A stretch of 64,000 nt of DNA from Nemertoderma westbladi (taxonomy: Eukaryota; Xenacoelomorpha; Nemertodermatida; Nemertodermatidae): the NCBI GenBank assembly GCA_032718475.1, contig JAUCBJ010009051.1, positions 41,181 through 105,180 of the forward strand. The letters run 5' to 3'. Below, in pieces: positions 12,668 through 23,165 of this stretch. Numbering within the stretch: the first letter of the stretch is position 1; every line of letters starts with the position of its first letter. The notes beneath the pieces were generated by a model that was not told the DNA's origin, did not search any database, and worked only from the letters and a program-made list of their open reading frames with translations. The translations under genes and the position numbers were made by a program.

Positions 12668-13010
12668 TGACCGGGCCTGGGCCTGGTCTGCGACAAGGCT
12701 TGCCGGGCCGTTAAACCGTGCTGAAAATAAATGAATGATGTCATGGGCCGTAATTGTTGAATTATATATATACTCGAGAGCATATAGACTCGAGTATATA
12801 TGAGAGCGCAAAGAGGACAAGAGCGCAAACCAGTTACACTGGCATTTATTTATCAATAGAATAAAAGTCCAAATTAAAAATGACGGTACATATTGTATAT
12901 GGTATAAAACAAACAGATATTGATAAAAAATATTTAATTGATGTTAAAATATTCCGATTCGCTTGTGTTTTTGTTTAAATTTCAGACCTAACACGCTATA
13001 TGTCAGCTTA
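12668..13010. other. Unique spacer between satellites A and E
   Basis: About 340 bp of non-satellite sequence. It starts GC-rich (GGGCCTGGGCCTGG) and becomes AT-rich, and it contains the hairpin described separately. On the minus strand a pyrimidine stretch ending TTATTTTCAG at 12721 resembles a splice acceptor. The frame that follows is discussed in the findings as a doubtful CK2alpha-like segment. I see no firm gene here. Confidence 0.6.
12766..12801. other. Perfect 13-bp inverted repeat (hairpin)
   Basis: ATATATACTCGAG at 12766-12778 is the exact reverse complement of CTCGAGTATATAT at 12789-12801, with a 10-base loop. It could form a cruciform or RNA hairpin. No function can be assigned. 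Confidence 0.85.
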
Positions 13011-13790
13011 ATAAAAGATACGGATAGAGTTTCTTGCATTGTTAGAGACCCCGGCCTTATTTCTGATTTAATAAAAGATACGGATAGAGTTTCTTGCATT
13101 GTTAGAGACCCCGGCCTTATTTCTGATTTAATAAAAGATACGGATAGAGTTTCTTGCATTGTTAGAGACCCCGGCCTTATTTCTGATTTAATAAAAGATA
13201 CGGATAGAGTTTCTTGCATTGTTAGAGACCCCGGCCTTATTTCTGATTTAATAAAAGATACGGATAGAGTTTCTTGCATTGTTAGAGACCCCGGCCTTAT
13301 TTCTGATTTAATAAAAGATACGGTTAGAGTTTCTTGCATTGTTAGAGACCCCGGCCTTATTTCTGATTTAATAAAAGATACGGATAGAGTTTCTTGCATT
13401 GTTAGAGACCCCGGCCTTATTTCTGATTTAATAAAAGATACGGATAGAGTTTCTTGCATTGTTAGAGACCCCGGCCTTATTTCTGATTTAATAAAAGATA
13501 CGGTTAGAGTTTCTTGCATTGTTAGAGACCCCGGCCTTATTTCTGATTTAATAAAAGATACGGATAGAGTTTCTTGCATTGTTAGAGACCCCGGCCTTAT
13601 TTCTGATTTAATAAAAGATACGGATAGAGTTTCTTGCATTGTTAGAGACCCCGGCCTTATTTCTGATTTAATAAAAGATACGGATAGAGTTTCTTGCATT
13701 GTTAGAGACCCCGGCCTTATTTCTGATTTAATAAAAGATACGGATAGAGTTTCTTGCATTGTTAGAGACCCCGGCCTTATTTCTGATTTA
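13011..13790. repeat. Satellite E, 60-bp minisatellite, 13 copies
   Basis: Thirteen 60-bp units are almost identical. The only changes I see are CGGTTAGAG for CGGATAGAG in the sixth and ninth copies, near 13321 and 13501. The unit contains AATAAA on the plus strand (TTTAATAAAAGATACGG) and CCCCGGCC. Because the length is a multiple of three and stops are absent, 280-residue frames are open on both strands. The homogeneity points to very recent amplification. I do not call it coding. Confidence 0.95.
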
Positions 13791-13937
13791 ACCAAGTTCG
13801 TGTGACAGTGAACGCGTGTGACGTGTGACAGATGGTATCGGAAAGTTCATTGATGCCGACTTGTATGTGCTTCCCAATCCTTGATATTTAAGTTTCTTAT
13901 TCTCAAGTAGTAATATTAATAATACCTTTTGGATGCT

Positions 13938-14882
13938 TCAGTTAGGACAGCTAGATATTCGTATAATGATCGCCAGAATTTCCTGGAATATTTGCATTCG
14001 GAGAGGCATTGTTTGTGAGAACTCGTGGATTACCTGATTGTTGGCATAGCAACCCAAGTGCAAGATCCCACGTATAATCTTTCGGTAAGTAACGTCAACT
14101 CCATCCCTGTCATGTTCAGAAAGGCCCCCTAGATAAAATCTCGTGCTGTATAGAATCTTCGGCACAGCATATGAACCCAGGGTCCAAAGCTTTGCTATTG
14201 TATCTAAACTAAACCACTCTGGTGTGCAACTATGGCGGTGAAACTCGTAGGCAATTCCATACAAGATGCTGTCAATTTCTCCCCTCAATTTGTCTGAATT
14301 CGAAAAAATCTTAACTCCAAGAAATTTGATTTGGTTGCAAGGTATTAGAAGTTTTCCATTAATATTTAGTACATTCGATTCTTCGAATTTACTTGATATA
14401 CAAATCCATTTAGTTTTGGACTGCTCCATCCCCAGATCTATTTTAGAAGCGCCGTCTTTCAATATTTTGGCCAGCCTTGTGATGTCTCCCTTATACGTTG
14501 TAAGGAGTAAATAGCCGTCAGCATAGCACACTGCTCCTAACCACACTGAAGAGATCGTACATCCAATCTGAGACTTCTCCATTTCATACATAATGTCTGA
14601 TGTATATAAGTTAAATAGTAGAGGCGACAGAATTGACCCCTTTTTGACCCCATTGGATAGTGAGAAACCTTTAATGTCTACAAGGTTATCAAATTTACAA
14701 TACATTATAATTACATTGTAGTAACTCATTAACAATAGTGTTGTGTATGGGTCTAAATATCCAGAAAGTTTTCTGAACAGCTTCTCGTGATTTACGCTGC
14801 CAAATGCGGAAGCTATATCCATTTGGCAGAGGTACATTGGTACCTTCCTCTCGCGGTAGTATTCAATACTTTCTAGAATCAA
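13938..14882 (-). pseudogene. LINE reverse transcriptase, palm to thumb, catalytic residues lost
   Basis: This continues the upstream piece in the same frame after one in-frame TGA. MDIASAFGSVNHEKLF is motif A, but the usual AFD is AFG. GSILSPLLFNLY matches the conserved QGSxLSPLLF region, here preceded by VKK. YADG stands where YADD is expected, so a catalytic aspartate is lost. IKFLGVKI matches the downstream KFLGV motif. A premature stop and damaged catalytic sites make this an inactive relic. Confidence 0.85.
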
Positions 14883-14888
14883 AGATAT

Positions 14889-15422
14889 TCAAGGTCGGCT
14901 CCATTTTTTTTTCCTATATGCTGTCTGCAGCAACCCATGAATTTTTAGGTCTGTGAAAGTTGTTATCCTGTATGCTATTACTCCCTCCAATACTTTACCA
15001 AACACACTTAGGCATGATACTGGCCGATAAGATGATGGTTGTTGTGCATCCCTTCCTCCACCTTTAAAGATACTGCTGATTATAGTTTTGCCTAAGAGTG
15101 TTGGTACGCTGTGTAGTCTCATAGCAACGGCAAAAACGGTTTCTAGTTGAACGCTAATTATGTCAATGTCCAAACATTGCAAATGTTCAGATGTAAGAGA
15201 GGCGAAGTCTAATGCTTTTCCATGTGGAAATTGCCTAATAATTCTGGCAATCTCTACTGAGCTAAATATTGGGATCTTGTCATTACACTTTTCCAGTAAC
15301 TCGTATCTTAAGCTTTCAACATTTTTGTCGGTATTCTTAGGTTTGTTTAATTTTTCTTGCAGGAATTCCCTAATATTCATCTTCAACTTGTCTGCTGTGT
15401 TGGCCCGAACTTGTCCTTTCAT
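14889..15422 (-). pseudogene. LINE reverse transcriptase, N-terminal part
   Basis: This piece encodes the region before the palm: a linker rich in Lys and Asn, then GKTIISSIFKGGG and SSYRPVSCLSVFGKVLE, which match reverse-transcriptase motifs 1-2 (YRPISL...K). It ends with LLQTAYRKKK, equivalent to the usual QxGFRKG segment, followed by a TGA at 14889-14891. The next coding piece is in the same frame six bases later, so the break is a nonsense change rather than a frameshift. The frame is also open upstream to about 15485, including AKKFWKNY. Confidence 0.8.
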
Positions 15423-15491
15423 TTTTTCTTTCTTTGTGTAGTTTTTCCAGAATTTTTTGGCAGAGTTGGTATTTGGTATAGTTTCGTTTCA

Positions 15492-15638
<147 letters not shown>

Positions 15639-15799
15639 CTAGATTAATAAATTATATTTAAACCAATCACAGAAGAAGATTAAATAAAAAATACGGTTTA
15701 ATAGAACATCAACAGTCAACATTTGGATCCAAACAATCCAATATCGTTAACAAATGGGCCGATATACAGACTCGGGGTAACTTTATTTGCAAACTAACA

Positions 15800-16080
15800 A
15801 AAAGTTAATTTTCTTCGCCACTAGGCCAGGGATTACGCACAAAGTCTGACGACTTATTTCCAATGGGGTACGGTCCCCCCAGAACTTTACTCCCCTGAAG
15901 AAACTCCAGTACTCATTTACCTACTACTTAAGGATTCAAGGCAGAGATGCGCCCTGCTGGTCCCTTCAAAGTATTCGTGCCGAAACGAAAACTTCCCTGG
16001 CCCTTGTGAGGATCGAACCCAAAACCTACAGAAGATGTGAATTCAATGCAACCACTACACCGAGGTGGAACCTGGTGTGA
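15800..16080 (-). mobile_element. tRNA-derived SINE in a CK2alpha intron
   Basis: Read on the minus strand, the element starts near 16075 with GGTTCCACCTCGGTGTAGTG, which contains an A-box-like sequence (GGTGTAGTGG). About 30 bases later comes GGGTTCGATCCTC, a near-perfect RNA polymerase III B box (16011-16020 and flank). The spacing is that of a tRNA head. A body of about 200 bp follows. The 3' limit near 15800 is approximate. It sits in the 619-bp intron between the exons at 16258-16452 and 15519-15638. No tRNA cloverleaf is intact, so I do not call a tRNA gene. Confidence 0.7.
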
Positions 16081-16200
16081 TTTGTTTGTTGGTGTGATCA
16101 GTAAAATTTCAGGGCGAAATGTTTATTAATTCGTAATTAACTAATGAATATATGACGTATTAATTATAATATTAAGGTGGGATATAAGGGTCTAGGCCGT

Positions 16201-16452
<252 letters not shown>

Positions 16453-16603
16453 CTACAGGAGATAAACACCATATTTAGAGGTCTAGAGGCCACACCACAC
16501 CACCCCCGAGACCCATTGTGTCTACGGTGCTATGACAACGCAGGTTGTTCGCAGGAATAAAGTAGTACAAGGTATTTCAATGCTACTTAACCCTATTACC
16601 ACT

Positions 16604-16623
16604 GGGGGGGGGGGGGGGGGGGG
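16604..16623. repeat. Poly-G tract, 20 bases
   Basis: An uninterrupted run of G in the 13.2-kb CK2alpha intron. A second run of 18 lies at 37409-37426. Such runs form quadruplexes and are prone to sequencing-length error. Confidence 0.9.
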
Positions 16624-16926
16624 CGAATCGGCCCCTTCCTAGTTTTTAGTTGCTGTAACTATGCAACCACATTACGTACCGGCCCAATTTTTTGTGAGAA
16701 TTAGCCAAATTTAATGCCGCATCTTTTGCAAAAAACGCCGTTGCAATTGGATTTCTACTTTTCGATGTGGGTGCCACCACAAAATTTGGTCTACAGCACC
16801 AAATTTTTTGAAATTTTCGAATTTTACAAAGTCATTCGTGATTTAGTAATTATTTATGTTTGGGCTATTTTTATTTATTTTTATTGGTTTGGATCACTCT
16901 AATGCTCTATACAAGTACGTAAGTGT

Positions 16927-17515
16927 AGTGGTTCGCCATTTTTGGTGCACCAAAATTAGGGCGTGGCACTTCAAATTTTGAAAAATACGAGATTCGGAAA
17001 ATTCACTAAAGTTTTGATTTCAAATTAATTTTATAGGTTTTCTGGAGCGCTGAATCGATTGAAAGTATTATAGAAGCATCAAATCCTTTGTGTACGTAAT
17101 TTTCGGTGCACCAAAATTAGGGCGTGGCACTTCAAATTTTCAAAATTACTTTATTCGGAAAAAACACTATAAAGTTTTGATTTCAAAAAATGGCTAACTT
17201 CTAAGTCTTCAGGCTTCTATATTACTTTCAATCGATTCAGCGGTCTGGAAAACCTATATAAATTCGTTAAAATTTAAATTTGGGTTTATTTTCCGAATCT
17301 CGTATTTTTCAAAATTTGAAGTGCCACGCCCTAATTTTGGTGCACCAAAAATGGCGAACCACTCAGTCTTCAGGCTTCTATATTACTTTCAATCGATTCA
17401 GCGGCCCAGAAAACCCATAAAGATGCGTTGAAATAAAAAAATTAGGGGCATTTTCTGAATATCTAATTTTTCAAAATTTGAAGTGCCACGCCCACTTCTT
17501 AGGTGCACGAAAAAT
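16927..17515. repeat. Imperfect long inverted repeat with direct copies (foldback-like, AT-rich)
   Basis: The left arm 16927-17078 pairs with the right arm 17213-17363. Both begin or end with the block AGTGGTTCGCCATTTTTGGT and share GGGCGTGGCACTTCAAATTT. Two further partial copies are present: one in the left-arm orientation at about 17100-17160, and one in the right-arm orientation at 17365-17515, spaced 161 bases from its neighbour (AGTCTTCAGGCTTCTATATT at 17204 and 17365). This could be a small non-autonomous foldback or MITE-like element. No terminal repeats or target duplication are proven. The flanking 16624-16926 is AT-rich, with similar ACCAAAATTT strings and no gene. Confidence 0.75.
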
Positions 17516-17754
17516 AGCATCCACTTTTTTGGAAGTGGAATATAATCACATTCGATTCAGCGTCTTGAAAAACCTACTAAATCTAGCCAACACTGCCACA
17601 CTATTAGTTTTTAGAAAACGAAAAATTTTGTAATTTTGTCCTGGGACTACTTTTATTTTTCATCAAAATTATGAGTCCCTGCTTATGAAATATTAATTTT
17701 TTAAGGTTTGGTAGTGTTCATCTATAATTACCATGGAAGTTAGCACCTAGCAGT

Positions 17755-20700
17755 TTGCAGGACCACTATTGTCTGTGTCTTAAACAACTAGCATCATTAA
17801 TACACAGATTACAGAAGATGGGCATTTTACAAAGATATCATGACGTCATAACGGATCATCTTTCCAAAGGCTATATCGAACCAGTAGATCATAGGGAACC
17901 AATAAGTAAGGATCAAGTAGCACATTACATTCCACATCATGGGGTGTTGAGAGAAACTCGATTAAGCACAAAATTAAGAGTTGTATTTAATGCATCAGCT
18001 AGAACATTTCCTACCGACCTATCATTGAATGATTGTTTAGAATCTGGCTCGCATTTATTTCCAAATTTGTGTCATTCATTGCTACACTTCAGGCTTCACA
18101 GCATAGGAATCACTGCCGATATTGAACAAGCCTTCCTACGCTGCCAGGTAAATGAAAATGATCAAAACTGTTTACGTTTTTTGTGGATTAAAAGCTGCTC
18201 AGGCATTGTTATTGAAGAAGCAAACATACAGGCATATCGATACACAAGGGCTCTTTTTGGGCTCACTTGTTCACCTCATATTTTGGGAGGGATTGTAAAG
18301 CACCATTTGGACATAGAATCAGAAAGAACGGATCTACAACAGAGTGAAAGGGATGCTATTGAGAAGTTGCGTGAGATTCATGTGGACGATTTATGTTCAG
18401 GAGCCAATTCGGTAGAAGAAGGTAGATTGTTGCAAACAACATGCAAATCTATTTTAGGACGGGCGGGATTTAAAATTAGACGGTGGACCACAAATAGTTG
18501 TGAGTTACAAAGAATGTTTAATACAGTTGAAGAAAGGGCAAGCAACTGTAATAATCGCACAGCAGAAAGTATAATTGAGGAAGATCAATCATTTGCAAAA
18601 ACGAATCTCAGTTTATCACCACCTCAAACGAATACTGTAAGACGCGTGCTTGGTCAATGTTGGGATTTGTCAACAGATACACTTGGCTATGACGTTTTGC
18701 CAGTATATAGCTTTATTGCAACTCTCCCTTTAACAAAAAAAGTCATTCTTCAACTTTCAGCAAGGTTGTACGACCCTCTTGGTTTACTTTCACCATTTAC
18801 GGCTCAATTTAAGGTCATGTTTCAAGAACTTTGTAAGACTAAAGTAAGTTTAGAGTGGAATAGTCCATTACCAGATCATATGGTTAAGGTATTCAAGAAA
18901 TGGTTAGAAGATATACCTCATATAAATAATATAACTGTGCCACGATATCTATTTGACACTACAAGAGACATTGCTACGTTTGAAATACACGGATTCTCAG
19001 ACGCTAGCAAATATATTTATGCAGGTGTGGCATATATTCGCACAACTTACACAGATAACACATCAAGTGTGAAACTATTAGCATCGAAAGCAAAGGTTAA
19101 CCCAGTACCAAAAAAGGGAAACTCTTTGGGTACACCACGACTCGAACTCTTAGGAGCACTCATTATGATAAGATTAATTACATTTGTCAAACAAGGTCTA
19201 AAATTACCATGCAAAGTTTACTTGTGGTCAGATGCAGTAGATGTAATTTACTGGATAAAAGCGACTAGTTCAAACTGCAAACAGTGGGTTCAATCCAGGG
19301 TTACGGAGATACGTTCATTAACTCAACAATTGAAAGGCCAGTGGCGGTTTTGTCCAGGAATACAAAATCCGGCCGACTTACCCACAAGAGGTATGACAGT
19401 AGAACAACTCATAAAGGCAACTACTTGGTTCAATGGCCCAAAGTTCTTAAGCGCAGAAGAGGAAACTTGGCCGAACAAATTAGTTATAGATCCAATAGAG
19501 GTATCCCAAGATTGTCTAAAGGAATTCAAATCATCCATTGTAGCTGTTACGACCATTAAATCACCCGATGAAGTTATTAGCAATTGTTTCCCATACTCCA
19601 ATTATAGCAATCATACTGTAATTATACGAAAGCTTGCGTGGGTGCTCAGGTTTGTGAGCAACATTCGAGCTAGCATACACAAACATCCGCTTTCCCTAAG
19701 TGTAGTTCCTTCGGCAGAAGAAATGACTCAAGCGGAAATTACACTACTTCGAATGATACAATTAGAACATTATAAACCAGAATTAGAATACTTGCAACAA
19801 CCGAAACGTGGTCGATGTCCAAACATTATTAAGCAATTAAACTTATTTATTGACCACCAAGGTGTATTACGCTCCAAAGGTAGAGCACAGACCCCATACT
19901 TAACATGGCAGGCTCAAAATCCAATACTACTCCCACCGAAAGATCATTTCACTAAGCTAGTAATTTTAAATGCTCATCATAAAGTTATGCATTCACGTGT
20001 AAGAGACACGCTGGTACAAATACGGGAAAGATATTGGATCCCCCGAGCGCGTCAAGTCATTAAGAATGTTTTACGAAACTGTGTAACCTGTAAAAGAACA
20101 CAAGGCAGACCTTATACAAAACAGGAAACAAGTCCTTTGCCCATTGAACGCATGACTATCGACACAAGTCCCTTTACTAATGTCGGGATAGATTTTGCAG
20201 GACCAGTGATGGCAGTTAGATCTCTTTCCGATCCGATCGGTTCAACATTTAAGGTTTATATATGTCTGTTCACTTGTGTCGTAGTAAGAGCAGTGCACTT
20301 GGAACTCGTGACCAGCTTAAGTGTTGCAGCATTTATCAGTGCATTCCGACGATTTATAGCAAGACGTGGAGTTCCAGCATTAATTTTTAGTGACAATGCT
20401 TCTACATTCAAACGATCAGCAGCAGATATCAAACTGTATAACAAATTTCTTGACAGTGACATAGTACGCAAGGAGTTTGGAGAACTCTTAACAAAATGGG
20501 TATTTAATGTAGAACGCTACCCGGCGGCATATGGCTTTATAGAGCGTTTGGTCGGTGTGACCAAAGGAGTTCTTCGCAAGACGTTAGGGAGAGCAGTTTT
20601 AACTGAAGAGGAAATTCGTACTGTACTTACATCATGTGAGGCAGTTGTTAATAGCAGACCACTAACCTTTATTTATAGCGACAGCAAAGAAAATTACCAG

Positions 20701-21291
20701 ATATTGACACCCAGCCATTTCTTGGTAGGAAAAAGACTTTGTGCACTTCCATCCCCTACCGTAAAATCAATTAATCTAGATTTGTCTCGAACGAATCTTA
20801 TAAATCGACTTAAATATCAAGAAAGAGCGTCCAATTTATATTGGAAATTATTTCGTGAAGAATACGTCGCAGAACTTCGGCAACACCATCGTTCCCAAAA
20901 TCACAATAACAGGAACACAATCATCCCTAAGGTTGGAGATATGTGTTTACTTCTTGATGAAAAACTTCCAAGATGTCTCTGGAAGTTGTGTATGGTTAAC
21001 AAGTTGATAGTAAGTCGTGATGGAGTTATTCGCGCAATAACAGTAAATGTTGCTGAAAGAGGTCGGGAAGCAAGACTTCTTACTCGTTCCATACGTTATG
21101 TTATTCTATTGGAAATAACAGCGGACAAACCAACTGACACGACTATTAAACCAGATAAAGATAATCTCAAGCCAGTTCTTCCAGTAGAAAATAAGATAAC
21201 AAACGATGAGACAGCGATCATAACTGACAATTCTCGTCTTTCACGCTTGGCTAAGAGAAAAATAAAACCAGGATTTTACAATGCAAAATAA
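17755..21291 (+). CDS. pol: BEL/Pao retrotransposon Pol polyprotein (RT, RNase H, integrase), N-terminally truncated
   Basis: An uninterrupted 1178-residue frame, also open for nine codons upstream. Reverse transcriptase: YIPHHGVL near 58, KLRVVFNASA near 73, ITADIEQAFL near 119 and HVDDLCSG near 209 (HVDD in place of YVDD). RNase H: HGFSDASKY with Asp near 416, LELLGAL with Glu 464, WSDAVD with Asp 493 and ADLPTRG with Asp 541. Integrase: a zinc motif with HH near 741 and CVTC at 776-779, then a DDE core at Asp 813 (GIDFAGP), Asp 880 (SDNAS) and Glu 930 (IERLVG). The C-terminal YQERASNLYWKLFREEY and PKVGDMCLL match the DUF5641 domain typical of BEL/Pao. The catalytic residues look intact, so the copy is young. 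It still cannot move alone without gag, protease and the 5' LTR. Confidence 0.93.
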   Translation: MQDHYCLCLKQLASLIHRLQKMGILQRYHDVITDHLSKGYIEPVDHREPISKDQVAHYIPHHGVLRETRLSTKLRVVFNASARTFPTDLSLNDCLESGSHLFPNLCHSLLHFRLHSIGITADIEQAFLRCQVNENDQNCLRFLWIKSCSGIVIEEANIQAYRYTRALFGLTCSPHILGGIVKHHLDIESERTDLQQSERDAIEKLREIHVDDLCSGANSVEEGRLLQTTCKSILGRAGFKIRRWTTNSCELQRMFNTVEERASNCNNRTAESIIEEDQSFAKTNLSLSPPQTNTVRRVLGQCWDLSTDTLGYDVLPVYSFIATLPLTKKVILQLSARLYDPLGLLSPFTAQFKVMFQELCKTKVSLEWNSPLPDHMVKVFKKWLEDIPHINNITVPRYLFDTTRDIATFEIHGFSDASKYIYAGVAYIRTTYTDNTSSVKLLASKAKVNPVPKKGNSLGTPRLELLGALIMIRLITFVKQGLKLPCKVYLWSDAVDVIYWIKATSSNCKQWVQSRVTEIRSLTQQLKGQWRFCPGIQNPADLPTRGMTVEQLIKATTWFNGPKFLSAEEETWPNKLVIDPIEVSQDCLKEFKSSIVAVTTIKSPDEVISNCFPYSNYSNHTVIIRKLAWVLRFVSNIRASIHKHPLSLSVVPSAEEMTQAEITLLRMIQLEHYKPELEYLQQPKRGRCPNIIKQLNLFIDHQGVLRSKGRAQTPYLTWQAQNPILLPPKDHFTKLVILNAHHKVMHSRVRDTLVQIRERYWIPRARQVIKNVLRNCVTCKRTQGRPYTKQETSPLPIERMTIDTSPFTNVGIDFAGPVMAVRSLSDPIGSTFKVYICLFTCVVVRAVHLELVTSLSVAAFISAFRRFIARRGVPALIFSDNASTFKRSAADIKLYNKFLDSDIVRKEFGELLTKWVFNVERYPAAYGFIERLVGVTKGVLRKTLGRAVLTEEEIRTVLTSCEAVVNSRPLTFIYSDSKENYQILTPSHFLVGKRLCALPSPTVKSINLDLSRTNLINRLKYQERASNLYWKLFREEYVAELRQHHRSQNHNNRNTIIPKVGDMCLLLDEKLPRCLWKLCMVNKLIVSRDGVIRAITVNVAERGREARLLTRSIRYVILLEITADKPTDTTIKPDKDNLKPVLPVENKITNDETAIITDNSRLSRLAKRKIKPGFYNAK

Positions 21292-21558
21292 TTACATACA
21301 GTATTGAACAAATTCGAGTTGGATTATGTAACTTTATCATATATTTAGTGAATAATTGTGTTCTACTTAGTATTATACAAGTAAGATTATTGTTTATATA
21401 GCGGAAACGTATGTAAGTTTATGTAGTACTGTAAATGAAAATTACTTTCAATTTACAATTATGTACTGTAGAATTTATTTATTGTGTTGAGGGATAAATC
21501 ATATCAGTACAGTAGTGTTATGTAATTATTTTATTGATTTAGATTTTGCATGATATGC

Positions 21559-21568
21559 AAGGGAGGAG
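21559..21568 (+). promoter_or_regulatory. Polypurine tract of the BEL/Pao element
   Basis: AAGGGAGGAG lies immediately before the TGTCGT start of the LTR. This is the expected place for the primer of plus-strand DNA synthesis. Confidence 0.8.
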
Positions 21569-21850
21569 TGTCGTGCAATATATTATTTTATCCACTTATG
21601 AGATCATACCTCACACTTACATTAATTGATTTACTGTGCAAACAATATGATACAAGTTACAGTACCACTTTATGTGCCAACATGTGTTCGACTCATACTA
21701 TAATTAATTTGATATATGAAGTATTGTGGTGACGGGATTTGTGTAGATTAATTAACATTTATATTATCAAGAAAACAGTAAAGTTTTACATTAAAAGATC
21801 ATTTTCCATTACAACCAAGTAATTGGTTGATACTTGATACATGTACGACA
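21569..21850 (+). repeat. 3' LTR of the BEL/Pao element (282 bp)
   Basis: The segment starts TGTCGT and ends ACGACA, an exact 6-base inverted terminal repeat. It follows a polypurine tract and is followed directly by the first satellite B unit. No second LTR copy is present in the window to confirm the limits by comparison. Confidence 0.8.
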
Positions 21851-22388
21851 ACTGCAGTGTACTTTACTTTACTGCAGTGTACTTTACTTTACTGCAGTGT
21901 ACTTTATTTTACTGCAATGTACATCACTTTACTGCAGTGTACTTTACTTTACTGCAGTGTTCTTTACCTTACTCCCAGTGTACATTACTTTACTGCAGTG
22001 TACTTTACTTTAAGGCAGTGTACTTTACTTTACTTCAGTGTACTTTACTTTACTGCAGTGTACTTTACTTTACTGCAGTGTACTTTACATTACAGCAGTG
22101 TACTTTACTTTACTGCAGTGTACTTTACTTTACTGCAGTGTACTTTACTTTACTGCAGTGTACTTTACTTTACTGCAGTGTACTTTACTTTACTGCAGTG
22201 TACTTTACTTTACTGCAGTGTACTTTACTTTACTGCAGTGTACTTTACTTTACTGCAGTGTACTTTACTTTACTGCAGTGTACTTTACTTTACTGCAGTG
22301 TACTTTACTTTACTGCAGTGTACTTTATTTTACTGCAATGTACATTACTTTACTGCAGTGTACTTTACTTTACTGCAGTGTACTTTAC
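21851..22388. repeat. Satellite B, 20-bp tandem array, left block
   Basis: About 27 copies of ACTGCAGTGTACTTTACTTT. Variants include TACTCCCAGTG and AAGGCAGTG units. The unit order from about 21968 repeats the start of the right block at 23166, so the unique island between them was either inserted or is flanked by a duplication. Because three units make 60 bases without a stop, all three plus frames stay open; these are not genes. Confidence 0.97.
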
Positions 22389-23165
22389 CTACTGCTTAAG
22401 GAACGACTATCTCCCCCAGAAGTCTCAGCAGTTTCTCAAATGTCAGCTAATTTTATTTCAAACACTTTTTCAATACCAGGTGTATCTTTTCGTTCAAAGC
22501 ATAAGCACATAAAAGAATATTTCAGAATATTTGAATTATGAGATATGATAGCCTGTGAATTTTCCATTTTAAGTTGCATTATGTCGCGCACTTAGTAGCC
22601 TATTTTGTTATGTAAACCAAGTAGATTACACTGTACTTGTGCAGTTTCTAGATCTAAGGAGATTTACCCTCTGTATTTTCGCGATCTTGGGTTCCATACA
22701 GTATGTCGTGCATTTTAGCGGTAGGAGACTACCCACCCAGTACCCAGTGCAGATTTCTCGGGTTTCTAAATGTAAATCTAGTAGGAGTCTACCCAGTACC
22801 CAGTGCAGATTTCTCGATTTTGATCGTGTTATGTTTGATTTTGTTTGATTCAATTGTTTAATTTTAAACCTAGCAGGATTTTAGTACACGAGGTCTATTA
22901 TATATCCTGATATTTGTGGTTTTAATGTCACTTCACAATTAGGGTAGTGAAAAGACGTGATGCTTTTTGGTTTTGGGTGCATTTAGAATGCCGTGCTGTG
23001 TAACCCCATTTAACGGTAACTTACCTACCATTTTATTACTGTACATTTTAACCTTCACTTTCAATGCGGTTTTAATGTTTTGATGATTTTTAAGTTTTTA
23101 CTGTTTGAATAAATGCCAGCTAGACTGGTGCTGCGCGCGTTTGCGCGATAATCTAAAAAATCTAA
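22389..23165. other. Unique island between the two satellite B blocks
   Basis: A 777-bp non-repetitive stretch inside the intron. It contains a 36-40-bp duplication (22721-22760 and 22781-22816, sharing ACCCAGTACCCAGTGCAGAT), AATAAA near 23108 and the CG-rich GCGCGCGTTTGCGCG near 23130. The short frames crossing it show no recognisable protein. No CK2alpha exon is expected between residues 142 and 143, and none is seen. Confidence 0.6.

Larger units (their letters stand above)
13938..15490 (-). mobile_element. Decayed non-LTR retrotransposon in a CK2alpha intron
   Basis: A 5'-truncated LINE lies on the same strand as the kinase gene. Its open frame can be followed upstream to about 15485, where a stop occurs, so its 5' edge is only about 30 bases inside the intron, next to the donor of the exon at 15519. 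It lacks the endonuclease. The 3' end is not clear and may extend toward 13800. The two coding pieces are listed separately. The clade is uncertain. Confidence 0.8.
17728..21850 (+). mobile_element. BEL/Pao LTR retrotransposon, 5'-truncated
   Basis: The element lies on the plus strand, antisense to the kinase gene, inside its 13.2-kb intron. It retains most of pol, a short 3' non-coding region, a polypurine tract and the 3' LTR. The 5' LTR, primer site, gag and protease are absent; the open frame begins just after a stop at 17725-17727. On its right it directly joins satellite B. On its left it meets non-satellite AT-rich DNA, so a deletion or recombination removed the 5' half and the matching left flank. 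Confidence 0.92.

Noticed and set aside
12944-13805. Two overlapping 280-residue frames on opposite strands
   Set aside because: Both come from the stop-free 60-bp minisatellite unit. There is no independent evidence for translation.
13791-13937. Possible CK2alpha exon (residues after 247)
   Set aside because: A minus-strand GLGS string looked similar to VLGTE, but the following residues do not match the kinase and splice sites are lacking.
16011-16075. tRNA gene
   Set aside because: A and B box sequences exist, but no complete cloverleaf can be folded and a SINE body follows; called a SINE instead.
22626-22853. Short plus and minus frames in the unique island
   Set aside because: They overlap on both strands, rest on a 36-40-bp duplication and show no family motif.
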